The notes below the pieces were generated by a model, which saw only the letters and a list, made by a program, of their open reading frames with translations, had not been told where the DNA came from and ran no database searches. Below, piece after piece: positions 1 through 7,053 of a stretch of 18,101 bases of DNA. This DNA is from Bacillota bacterium. GTDB taxonomy: Bacteria > Bacillota > Clostridia > Christensenellales > CAG-138. Both the position numbers and the translations under genes were made by a program. The stretch covers positions 1 to 18,101 of the forward strand of contig JAEEYN010000219.1 in NCBI GenBank assembly GCA_016288175.1. Reading direction: 5' to 3'. How positions within the stretch are numbered: position 1 is the first letter of the stretch; the number at the start of each line of letters is the position of its first letter.

Positions 1-535
1 AACAATGGACAAGATCCTTGAGCGCGGTGTTGTTTTGAGTGAGTTCCTTCCGCGTTCATCGCCGCGCAAAGCGTTCTTCCCGATGCGCAACCGAATAATC
101 AGCGGCATCAGCAACGGAGTTCTCGTAGTTGAAGCGGGAAAGCGCAGCGGAACGATGATCACCGTCGATCATGCGCTCGACCAGGGCAGGAATGTTTATG
201 CAGTCCCGTGCAGGATCACCGAAAAGCTCAACTGCGGGACCAATGAAATGCTTGCCGCGGGGATGGCTCATCCCGTTTACAGCGTTGAGGATATGCTCCT
301 TCAGCTCGGCATCACAGACCTGACTCTCAACAAAAAAGCAGGCAATGCCGCAAGCGATATTCTGAACACAAAGCAGAAGATGCTTTATGAACTTATCACG
401 CTCGGCGAGAAAAGCTTCGATACTTTGCTCGAAAAAACCGGTCTGTCGGTCGAAGAATTGAATTTGCACTTGACAGATCTCGAGTTTTCGGGTTTAATAA
501 AACAACTTCCGGGAAGAATCTATTCCGCCGACTGA
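1..535 (+). CDS. dprA: DNA processing protein DprA, C-terminal part (5' truncated)
   Basis: DprA (Smf) binds incoming single-stranded DNA in the cytoplasm and loads RecA during natural transformation. The frame is open to the left edge, so the gene starts outside the window; the ATG at 5 is internal. The visible 178 codons carry the end of the Rossmann-like DprA domain, with FPMRNRIISGIS, the LVVEAGKRSGTMIT segment and GRNVYAVPC, where most relatives have VPG. After a short linker comes a winged-helix C-terminal domain (about the last 65 residues, ending LIKQLPGRIYSAD), typical of the family. It lies directly before topA, a common order in Firmicutes, with a 60-bp gap. Identification is firm; completeness of the N-terminus cannot be judged. 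Confidence 0.93.
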   Translation, partial: TMDKILERGVVLSEFLPRSSPRKAFFPMRNRIISGISNGVLVVEAGKRSGTMITVDHALDQGRNVYAVPCRITEKLNCGTNEMLAAGMAHPVYSVEDMLLQLGITDLTLNKKAGNAASDILNTKQKMLYELITLGEKSFDTLLEKTGLSVEELNLHLTDLEFSGLIKQLPGRIYSAD

Positions 536-566
536 CGGCACCGGAACCAGTTTGAAACGTTTGTTC

Positions 567-582
567 ATGATCTATCGATCAT
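567..582. repeat. Perfect inverted repeat in the topA leader
   Basis: The arms ATGATC and GATCAT flank TATC, giving a 6-bp perfect dyad that ends 2 bases before the topA Shine-Dalgarno (AAGGAGG, 585-591). No T-tract follows, so it is not a terminator. It could be an mRNA hairpin next to the ribosome site or a small operator, or chance. Confidence 0.4.
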
Positions 583-595
583 TCAAGGAGGATAT

Positions 596-2713
596 ATGGC
601 AGAGAATTTGATCATCGTTGAGTCGCCTTCAAAGGCCAAAACGATCGAAAAGTATCTCGGCTCGAAGTACAAAGTCATTGCGTCCAACGGTCATGTTCGG
701 GATCTTCCGAAAAGCCAGCTTGGCGTTGACGTCAACAAAGATTTTGAACCGAAGTATATAACGCTTCGCGGACGCGGCGGCGTGATCGAAAAGATCCGCA
801 AAGAAGCAAAAGCAGCCAACCGCATCTATCTCGCAACGGACCCTGATCGCGAGGGTGAAGCGATTTCCTGGCATCTTGCCAATATGCTGAAGCTCGATCC
901 GAACGAGAAATGCAGGATCGTATTCAACGAGATCACAAAAGGCGTTATCCAAAAATCGATCAAAGCCCCGCGCAGCATAGACCTGAGCCTTGTCGACGCC
1001 CAGCAGGCACGCCGCATACTCGACCGTCTTCTCGGTTACAAGATCAGCCCGCTGCTTTGGTCAAAGGTAAAAAAAGGTCTTTCCGCGGGCCGCGTTCAGT
1101 CCGTTGCAACAAAGATCATCTGCGACCGCGAGCGCGAGATCCAGAACTTCGTTGCGAAGGAATACTGGACGATCGCAGTCAAGCTTAATGTCAAGCGGCA
1201 TAATTTCGAAGCAAAGCTCTTCGGTGTTAACGGAAAGAAGACCGAGATTCCGAATGAAGAAGAAGCAAACAGGATCGTCGGGATCTGTACCGACGCTCAA
1301 TACGTCGTCAGTTCCGTAAAGACCGTCCAAAAAACGAAGCATGCTCCCGCGCCGTATACAACGAGCAGTATGCTTCAGGATGCTTCCAACCGCGCATCGA
1401 TGCCGCCGAAGCGCACAATGCTTTGCGCACAGCAGCTTTATGAAGGCATCAACGTCAAGGGTAAAGGCAACGTCGGTTTGATCACATATATGCGTACCGA
1501 TTCAGTCCGCATTTCCGCCGAAGCGCAGGCTGCAGCCCGCGCATACATCGCAAAGACCTACGGCGAAAAGTATGTTCCCGAAAAGCCGAATGTTTACCGC
1601 GGACGCACCGGCGCACAGGATGCGCACGAAGCTATCCGTCCGACCGACGTCAATCTTACTCCTGCAATACTGAAGGATTCCCTCGAACCCGGTCAGTACA
1701 AGCTTTATAAACTGATTTACGAACGCTTCCTTGCAAGCCAGATGGAGGAGGAAGTTTATGAAGCAACGACCGTAAACATCGATACGGAAACCGCGGAAAT
1801 CTGCAATTTCCGCGCCAACGGAACAAAAACACTCTTCGACGGTTTCACGGCGGTCTATAAGAGCGCTTCCGAAGAAGTTACCGAAGAAGGCGTCGCCAAT
1901 CTTCCCGCAATGGAGAAGGGCGACAAGCCGAAGTATGTTTCGATCGCTCCGAAGCAGAATTTCACCGAACCGCCGCCGCGCTATACCGAAGCTTCGCTCG
2001 TTAAAACGCTTGAAGAGCTCGGTATCGGCCGTCCGAGCACGTATTCTCCGACGATCTCTACGATCATCGACAGGGGCTATGTCGACAAGGAAAAGAAGCT
2101 GCTTTATCCGACGGAACTTGGATTCATCGTCAACAAGGTGATGGAGGATAACTTCGATAAGATCGTTGATGTTAAGTTCACCGCCGGGATGGAATCCCGC
2201 CTTGACTCCGTTGAAGAAGGCACCGAACGCTGGCAGGATATCGTTCGCGATTTCTACGGTCCCTTCGAGGAACAGCTTGAAAAAGCTTTTCAGAGCGTTG
2301 AAAAAGTCGTTATCAAGGACGAAGTATCTGACGTTCAGTGCGACAAGTGCGGCTCTATGATGGTCTATAAGGAAGGCCGTTTCGGCCGCTTCCTGGCTTG
2401 CCCGAATTATCCGAAATGCAGGAATACCAAACCGATACTCGATAAAATCGGCGTTAAATGCCCAAAATGCGGCGCGGACCTTATCCGCCGCAAAGGCAAA
2501 AAAGGCAAGAACTTCTACGGCTGCGAGCGTTATCCCGAATGCGATTATGTTTCCTGGGATATGCCGACCGGTGAAAAGTGCCCGAAGTGCGGCGGCATGC
2601 TCGTTCAGAAGATTCGTGTCAACGGTCGATATATCGGCTGTGAGAACAAAGAATGCGGCTATATCAAACGTCGCGATGCAAAGAAGAACGATCAGGATGA
2701 ACGCGAGGAATAA
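596..2713 (+). CDS. topA: DNA topoisomerase I (type IA)
   Basis: TopA relaxes negatively supercoiled DNA by single-strand passage. The 705-residue protein starts at an ATG 4 bases after AAGGAGG. An N-terminal TOPRIM domain begins LIIVESPSKAKTIEKYLG (catalytic Glu9) and carries the metal-binding ATDPDREGE (about 80-88). The active-site tyrosine is Tyr298 in GLITYMRTDSVRIS. The C-terminus has three four-cysteine zinc-ribbon modules (about 580-700), each opening CxKCG, the usual arrangement in Firmicutes and enterobacterial TopA. All family motifs are intact and the length is normal. The gene is followed after 3 bp by trmFO and is preceded by dprA, so it probably belongs to one housekeeping transcript. 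Confidence 0.98.
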   Translation: MAENLIIVESPSKAKTIEKYLGSKYKVIASNGHVRDLPKSQLGVDVNKDFEPKYITLRGRGGVIEKIRKEAKAANRIYLATDPDREGEAISWHLANMLKLDPNEKCRIVFNEITKGVIQKSIKAPRSIDLSLVDAQQARRILDRLLGYKISPLLWSKVKKGLSAGRVQSVATKIICDREREIQNFVAKEYWTIAVKLNVKRHNFEAKLFGVNGKKTEIPNEEEANRIVGICTDAQYVVSSVKTVQKTKHAPAPYTTSSMLQDASNRASMPPKRTMLCAQQLYEGINVKGKGNVGLITYMRTDSVRISAEAQAAARAYIAKTYGEKYVPEKPNVYRGRTGAQDAHEAIRPTDVNLTPAILKDSLEPGQYKLYKLIYERFLASQMEEEVYEATTVNIDTETAEICNFRANGTKTLFDGFTAVYKSASEEVTEEGVANLPAMEKGDKPKYVSIAPKQNFTEPPPRYTEASLVKTLEELGIGRPSTYSPTISTIIDRGYVDKEKKLLYPTELGFIVNKVMEDNFDKIVDVKFTAGMESRLDSVEEGTERWQDIVRDFYGPFEEQLEKAFQSVEKVVIKDEVSDVQCDKCGSMMVYKEGRFGRFLACPNYPKCRNTKPILDKIGVKCPKCGADLIRRKGKKGKNFYGCERYPECDYVSWDMPTGEKCPKCGGMLVQKIRVNGRYIGCENKECGYIKRRDAKKNDQDEREE

Positions 2714-2716
2714 TCA

Positions 2717-4030
2717 ATGGCAGAAGCAGCGGTAATCGGAGCCGGTCTGGCCGGATGTGAAGCAGCCCATGTTCTTTCGGCGATGGGTATTCATGTCCGT
2801 CTTTACGAAATGAAGCCGGTCCGCCGTTCGCCCGCGCACAGTTCCGATAAATTCTGCGAACTCGTTTGTTCGAATTCGCTGCGTTCGAATAAGCTCGACA
2901 ACGCAGTCGGTCTTTTGAAAGAGGAACTCCGCCGTCTCGGTTCGCTCGTTATGGAAGCCGCAGACAAGACTGCCGTTCCCGCCGGCGGGGCGCTCGCTGT
3001 AGACCGCGAAAGCTTTTCCGCATATGTAACAGAGGCGATCCGCAGCGACCCGAATATCGAAGTGATCTCCGAAGAGATAGCTTCGATCCCCGATTTTCCT
3101 GTAATTATCGCGACGGGACCGCTGACAGACGGCAAGCTTCTCGAAAGCATCGAAGCCCTTCTCGGCGAAAGCATGCATTTCTTTGATGCCGCTGCGCCGA
3201 TAGTGACGCTTGAATCGCTTGATATGAGCAAAGTCGTACGGGCTTCAAGATACGAACGCGGCAGCGATTACCTGAACTGCCCGATGACGAGGCTCGAGTA
3301 TTTCAGTTTCGTCAGAGCCCTGCTCGCGGCCGAAACGGCTCCGCTGCATGAATTCGAAAAATACAAGGTTTTCGAAGGCTGTATGCCGGTTGAAGCCATG
3401 GCCCGCCGCGGGGATATGACCCTTGCATACGGGCCCATGAAGCCCGTCGGCCTGAAAGGCTGCACAGCAAGCGACGGAAAGCCGCCGTTCGCAGTTGTTC
3501 AGCTTCGGCAGGATAACGCAGAGGGAACTCTCTTCAACATCGTCGGGTTCCAGACGAACCTGAAATTCGGCGAGCAGAAGCGTGTCTTCGGCATGATTCC
3601 CGGGCTTGAGAACGCCGATTTCATTCGCTACGGCGTGATGCACAGAAATTCCTTCCTTCAGTCTCCGAAGCATTTAACGCCGTTTTACAGTCTTCGTGAA
3701 CATCCCGATACCTTCTTCGCCGGTCAGATCACGGGCGTTGAAGGTTATGTTGAAAGCGCTTCCAGCGGATTTGTTGCAGGACTGAATCTCGGAAGCCTCC
3801 TGCTTGGAAGGGAACCGGTGGATTTCTCGCGTCAAACGGCGATCGGTTCACTTGCGCATTACGTCAGCGAATACAACGGAGGTTCATTCCAGCCGATGAA
3901 TGCGAATTTCGGAATCATGGAATCCTTGCCCGATGCTCCGCGCGATAAATATAAACGCTATCTCGCTCTTTCCGAAAGAGCGCTTGAACGAATCGATAAT
4001 CTGATCAATGAGGTTATAAATGGAAATTAG
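2717..4030 (+). CDS. trmFO: Methylenetetrahydrofolate--tRNA-(uracil-5-)-methyltransferase TrmFO
   Basis: TrmFO makes 5-methyluridine at position 54 of tRNA (the T-loop), using methylenetetrahydrofolate as carbon donor and FAD as reductant. The 437-residue protein has the N-terminal FAD dinucleotide-binding motif VIGAGLAGCEAAHVL (6-20). The signature ELVCSNSLRSNKLDNAVG holds Cys51, matching the nucleophile-region cysteine of Bacillus TrmFO, and Cys222 in FEGCMPVE matches its second conserved cysteine. FCELVC has a cysteine at 47 where relatives usually have alanine. The ATG is 3 bp after the topA stop, with a GAGGAA ribosome site inside the topA end, so the two are likely translationally coupled. 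The 3' end overlaps hslV by 11 bp. Confidence 0.97.
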   Translation: MAEAAVIGAGLAGCEAAHVLSAMGIHVRLYEMKPVRRSPAHSSDKFCELVCSNSLRSNKLDNAVGLLKEELRRLGSLVMEAADKTAVPAGGALAVDRESFSAYVTEAIRSDPNIEVISEEIASIPDFPVIIATGPLTDGKLLESIEALLGESMHFFDAAAPIVTLESLDMSKVVRASRYERGSDYLNCPMTRLEYFSFVRALLAAETAPLHEFEKYKVFEGCMPVEAMARRGDMTLAYGPMKPVGLKGCTASDGKPPFAVVQLRQDNAEGTLFNIVGFQTNLKFGEQKRVFGMIPGLENADFIRYGVMHRNSFLQSPKHLTPFYSLREHPDTFFAGQITGVEGYVESASSGFVAGLNLGSLLLGREPVDFSRQTAIGSLAHYVSEYNGGSFQPMNANFGIMESLPDAPRDKYKRYLALSERALERIDNLINEVINGN

Positions 4031-4553
4031 AGGTACGACCATTGTTGCCGTTCATAAGAACGGACATACGGCAGTCGCCGGTGACGGACAGGTCACTCTC
4101 GGCGAACATACGGTTATGAAACATACGGCGAAAAAAGTCCGCCGCATCTATAATGACAGCGTCGCAGTCGGCTTTGCCGGCAGTGTGGCGGATGCATTCA
4201 CGCTCTGTGACCGCTTCGAGAGCAAACTGACTTTCCACGGCGGAAGCCTTAAGCGCGCCGCTGTCGATCTTGCGCAGGATTGGCGCAACGATAAAGTCAT
4301 GCGCAAGCTTGAAGCGCTTCTTATCTGTGCCAACGAAACGGAAATCCTAATCGTTTCTGGCTCCGGCGAAGTCATCGAACCCGATGACGGGATCGCCGCG
4401 ATCGGCAGCGGGGGAATGTATGCTCTTGCCGCAGCCCGCGCGCTTAAGGAGAACACCGATCTTTCCGCAAGAGAGATCGCCGAGAAGAGCCTTCTGATCG
4501 CTTCCGAGATCTGCGTTTATACGAACTCGAACATCACCGTCGAGGAGGTATGA
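4020..4553 (+). CDS. hslV: ATP-dependent protease proteolytic subunit HslV (ClpQ)
   Basis: HslV is the threonine-type peptidase of the cytoplasmic HslUV complex, a small proteasome-like protease. The 177-residue protein has the family start: after a short MEIRG prosequence comes Thr6 of TTIVAV, the expected N-terminal nucleophile of the mature subunit. AVAGDGQVTLG and the GSGGMYALAAARAL segment are both typical. Length is normal for the family (about 172 after processing). Unlike Bacillus CodW, which uses serine, this enzyme keeps threonine. It overlaps trmFO by 11 bp and is followed by hslU after 2 bp, fitting co-production of the two partners. Confidence 0.97.
   Translation: MEIRGTTIVAVHKNGHTAVAGDGQVTLGEHTVMKHTAKKVRRIYNDSVAVGFAGSVADAFTLCDRFESKLTFHGGSLKRAAVDLAQDWRNDKVMRKLEALLICANETEILIVSGSGEVIEPDDGIAAIGSGGMYALAAARALKENTDLSAREIAEKSLLIASEICVYTNSNITVEEV
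4544..4548 (+). promoter_or_regulatory. Ribosome binding site deciding the hslU start
   Basis: GGAGG here is only 1 base from the ATG at 4550 but 7 bases from the ATG at 4556. The second is therefore the better start. It lies inside the end of hslV. Confidence 0.75.
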
Positions 4554-4555
4554 GC

Positions 4556-5950
4556 ATGCTTACACCGAAACAGATCGTAGAATCGCTCGATAAATACATC
4601 ATCGGCCAGGACGATGCCAAACGGACCGTAGCGATCGCGCTGCGCAACCGTTACCGCAGGAGCAGACTCAGTGAAGAGATGCGGGAAGAGATCATTCCGA
4701 AGAACATCATCATGGTCGGTCCGACCGGCGTTGGCAAAACAGAGATCGCAAGAAGGCTTGCAAAGCTTGTTGACGCACCTTTTGTTAAAGTCGAAGCAAC
4801 AAAGTTCACAGAAGTCGGCTATGTCGGCCGCGACGTCGATTCGATGATCCGCGACCTTGTTGAAGCTTCGATCCGCCTTGTAAAGGCGAAGTGGCAGGAG
4901 AAGGTCCGCGTTGCCGCAACATCTGCCGCCGATGCAAGGATCGTCGATATTCTCTGCGGGAGACCCGCTGCAAAGGCGAATGAAGCAGAAAACTTCAGTA
5001 ACCTGCAAAAGCTCTTCGGCGTGTTTGCGCCGAATAATACCACCGAGGTTTCAACTGTAACCGAGGAGGAGAAGAAGGAACGGCAGACAAAACGCAGCCG
5101 GATCATGAAAGAGCTCTCCGAAGGCAAGCACGAAAACGACATCATTGAGATCGAAGTGACCGAGAGTACCGCTGGAAACGATACAATGCTTGCGATGGGC
5201 ATCGACATGAACCTCAATGAAATGATCGGCGGACTGCTGCCGAAAAAGACCAAAACACGCAAAACGACCGTCAAGGAAGCGCGAAGGATCCTCGAAGCGG
5301 AAGAAGCCGACAAGCTTATCGACATGGACGAGGTTATCCGTGAAGCCGTCGACAAAGCCGAGCAGGACGGCATCGTCTTCATTGATGAGATCGACAAGAT
5401 CGCTTCATCCGGAACAGGCCACGGTCCCGATGTTTCGAGGGAAGGAGTTCAGCGCGATATCCTTCCGATCGTCGAAGGCAGCGTTGTAAATACGAAGTAC
5501 GGTCCCGTTAAGACCAATTATATGCTTTTCATCGCTGCAGGCGCATTCCATGTTTCGAAGATCAACGATCTTATTCCGGAACTGCAGGGACGTTTCCCGA
5601 TCAACGTAACGCTCAACGCGCTTACGCTTGAGGATTATAAACGGATCCTTACCGCGCCGCAGAACGCCATCATCAAGCAATATAAAGCGCTGCTCGCGAC
5701 CGACAACATCAACGTCGAGTTTGCCGATGAAGCGCTTGAAGAGATCGCATATGCTTGCCACAGTGCAAACGAAAACAGCGAGAATATCGGCGCAAGGCGC
5801 CTTCACACGATCGTCGAAAAACTGCTTGAGGATATTTCCTTCAATGCAACAGGCGATCATCCGATGATAGATATTACGATCGACCGCAAATATGTGCAGG
5901 AGCATATTTCCGGAAGGATCGACGAAAACGTGAATAAGTACATCATCTGA
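4556..5950 (+). CDS. hslU: ATP-dependent protease ATPase subunit HslU (ClpY)
   Basis: HslU is the AAA+ unfoldase that feeds substrates to HslV. The protein begins MLTPKQIVESLDKYIIGQ, as in the family. It has Walker A GPTGVGKT (55-62), the pore loop GYVG (88-91), an inserted I-domain (roughly 105-240, charged and variable), Walker B FIDEID (275-280) and the AAA+ C-terminal subdomain with GARRLHTIVEKLLED. The C-terminus ends NVNKYII, the tail that docks into HslV. Length (464 residues) is normal. The start at 4556 has the best-spaced ribosome site; an in-frame ATG at 4550 would add two residues and overlap the hslV stop as ATGA. In many Firmicutes codY follows; here a surface lipoprotein gene follows instead. 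Confidence 0.97.
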   Translation: MLTPKQIVESLDKYIIGQDDAKRTVAIALRNRYRRSRLSEEMREEIIPKNIIMVGPTGVGKTEIARRLAKLVDAPFVKVEATKFTEVGYVGRDVDSMIRDLVEASIRLVKAKWQEKVRVAATSAADARIVDILCGRPAAKANEAENFSNLQKLFGVFAPNNTTEVSTVTEEEKKERQTKRSRIMKELSEGKHENDIIEIEVTESTAGNDTMLAMGIDMNLNEMIGGLLPKKTKTRKTTVKEARRILEAEEADKLIDMDEVIREAVDKAEQDGIVFIDEIDKIASSGTGHGPDVSREGVQRDILPIVEGSVVNTKYGPVKTNYMLFIAAGAFHVSKINDLIPELQGRFPINVTLNALTLEDYKRILTAPQNAIIKQYKALLATDNINVEFADEALEEIAYACHSANENSENIGARRLHTIVEKLLEDISFNATGDHPMIDITIDRKYVQEHISGRIDENVNKYII

Positions 5951-5951
5951 C

Positions 5952-5967
5952 GCACCGAAACCGGTGC
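5952..5967 (+). other. Intercistronic hairpin after hslU
   Basis: GCACCG, a 4-base loop and CGGTGC form a perfect 6-bp stem directly after the hslU stop and 4 bases before the next ribosome site. There is no T-run, so it is not a standard terminator. It may limit read-through or protect the upstream mRNA end. Confidence 0.4.
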
Positions 5968-5971
5968 CCCG

Positions 5972-5978
5972 AAGGAGG
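5972..5978 (+). promoter_or_regulatory. Ribosome binding site deciding a TTG start
   Basis: AAGGAGG lies 9 bases before the in-frame TTG at 5988. The in-frame GTG at 5964 is upstream of this site and has no ribosome site of its own, and the ATG at 5996 is out of frame. Confidence 0.7.
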
Positions 5979-5987
5979 CTGAAGACT

Positions 5988-6989
5988 TTGTATCTATGCC
6001 AGACAAAAAAACGGTTGGGAGCTTTGTTCCTCGCTATTTTGCTCGTTGCTGCCGGAGTTATCGGCTGTCAATCGAAAGAGACTGAGCAGACAGGAACAGC
6101 GACCGAACCGACTGCCGCGGCGGATTTGACGGCGGAACCGACAAAATCTGCGGAGACCTATCCTCCGAAGTCCGAAACGATCCCGACGCCGAAACCGACG
6201 GATACGCCGACTCCGGAGCCGACTCCCGCGCCTACACCCGAGCCGACTCCCGTTCCGACGGATACGCCCGAGCCCACGCCGACACCGACTCCGACCCCCG
6301 AACCGACACCGACTCCCGACCCGTTCGTTGAGGTTGCGTATGTTCCCGGTTATACGAACGAGACCTATGTCAATTTCCGCAGCGGTCCGAGCACGGATGC
6401 ACCGATCTGGTTCATCTGCAATTACGGCACGGAAGTACTGATCACGGGCAAGACCGCCGATTGGTACAGGGTCAAATGCGAAGGTAAATCCGGCTATATC
6501 GCAAGGCCGTTCGTAACGCTCGGAAACTTCCCGACACCGACGCCGAGGCCGACTTCAACGCCCCGTCCGACCGCAACGCCGAGGCCGAATCCTCCCTCCG
6601 GACAGTACACGGAGTACGATATCCATCTTGTTGCCGCTTTGATCCACCTCGAGGGACCGGGCAGCACCTATGTCGGATACAGAGCCCTCGCGAGCATCGT
6701 CTATAATCGCGTTACGAATACTTCCGGGCATTATCCGAACACCGTTGCGGGCGTAATTTTCCAGCATAACCAGTTCCCGGGCTATACGAGATATCAGCTC
6801 GAGCACACAACGCCGAATGCAACTGCTATGGCTGCGGCAAGATATGTTTTCCTTGAGCACGGCAGTGTTCTTCCGGAAAAAGTCCTCTTCTATAAAGCCG
6901 CATATCTCGGAACGACCTGGTACGATTATCTTGAGTATTATGCGACAATAGAGGGAAATAATTACTTCAGAGCCTTATATTACTACTGA
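5988..6989 (+). CDS. Lipoprotein cell-wall hydrolase: SH3b domain plus SleB-type Hydrolase_2 domain
   Basis: A predicted surface lipoprotein of 333 residues that probably cleaves peptidoglycan. The best start is TTG at 5988, 9 bases after AAGGAGG. The signal peptide KKRLGALFLAILLVAAGVIGC ends in a lipobox (VIGC) with Cys27 as the lipid anchor. A proline/threonine/glutamate linker (about 45-113) leads to a bacterial SH3 domain (about 114-177, with YVNFRSGPSTDAP), a wall-binding module. A second short PT linker (about 181-204) leads to a C-terminal Hydrolase_2 domain (PF07486-like, about 208-332) of the SleB/CwlJ lytic transglycosylase type, with ALIHLEGPG, LASIVYNRV and GVIFQHNQF. Glu222 is the likely catalytic acid. 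It may be spore-related, as SleB is, or a vegetative wall enzyme. It follows hslU and ends at a strong terminator. Confidence 0.85.
   Translation: MYLCQTKKRLGALFLAILLVAAGVIGCQSKETEQTGTATEPTAAADLTAEPTKSAETYPPKSETIPTPKPTDTPTPEPTPAPTPEPTPVPTDTPEPTPTPTPTPEPTPTPDPFVEVAYVPGYTNETYVNFRSGPSTDAPIWFICNYGTEVLITGKTADWYRVKCEGKSGYIARPFVTLGNFPTPTPRPTSTPRPTATPRPNPPSGQYTEYDIHLVAALIHLEGPGSTYVGYRALASIVYNRVTNTSGHYPNTVAGVIFQHNQFPGYTRYQLEHTTPNATAMAAARYVFLEHGSVLPEKVLFYKAAYLGTTWYDYLEYYATIEGNNYFRALYYY
6180..6325 (+). repeat. Low-complexity Pro/Thr/Glu-coding tract
   Basis: Degenerate 6- to 12-base repeats of CCGAC/ACGCC/GAGCC type encode a PTPTPEPTP linker between the lipid anchor and the SH3b domain. A likely extended, possibly O-glycosylated spacer across the wall. 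Confidence 0.8.
6530..6597 (+). repeat. Second Pro/Thr/Arg-coding tract
   Basis: A short repeat encoding TPTPRPTSTPRPTATPRP separates the SH3b domain from the hydrolase domain. It differs from the first linker in using arginine rather than glutamate. Confidence 0.75.
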
Positions 6990-7010
6990 TACTAACTGAA
7001 TCCTCACATA

Positions 7011-7053
7011 AACTAATACCGCATTTCGCAGGAAAGGCGGTATTGGTTTTTTT
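7011..7053 (+). terminator. Rho-independent terminator abutting the next start codon
   Basis: AATACCGC (7015-7022) pairs with GCGGTATT (7037-7044), and the stem can extend to 12 bp with one G-T pair. The loop is 14 bases and a run of seven T (7047-7053) follows. The T-run ends exactly at the ATG at 7054, and the only purine-rich ribosome-site-like sequence (AGGAAAGG, 7030-7037) sits in the loop and stem. It ends the lipoprotein transcript but also forms the leader of the next gene. Confidence 0.85.

Noticed and set aside
5964..5987. GTG start at 5964 for the SleB-like lipoprotein
   Set aside because: The only strong ribosome site (5972-5978) lies downstream of it, and the TTG at 5988 gives a typical signal peptide.
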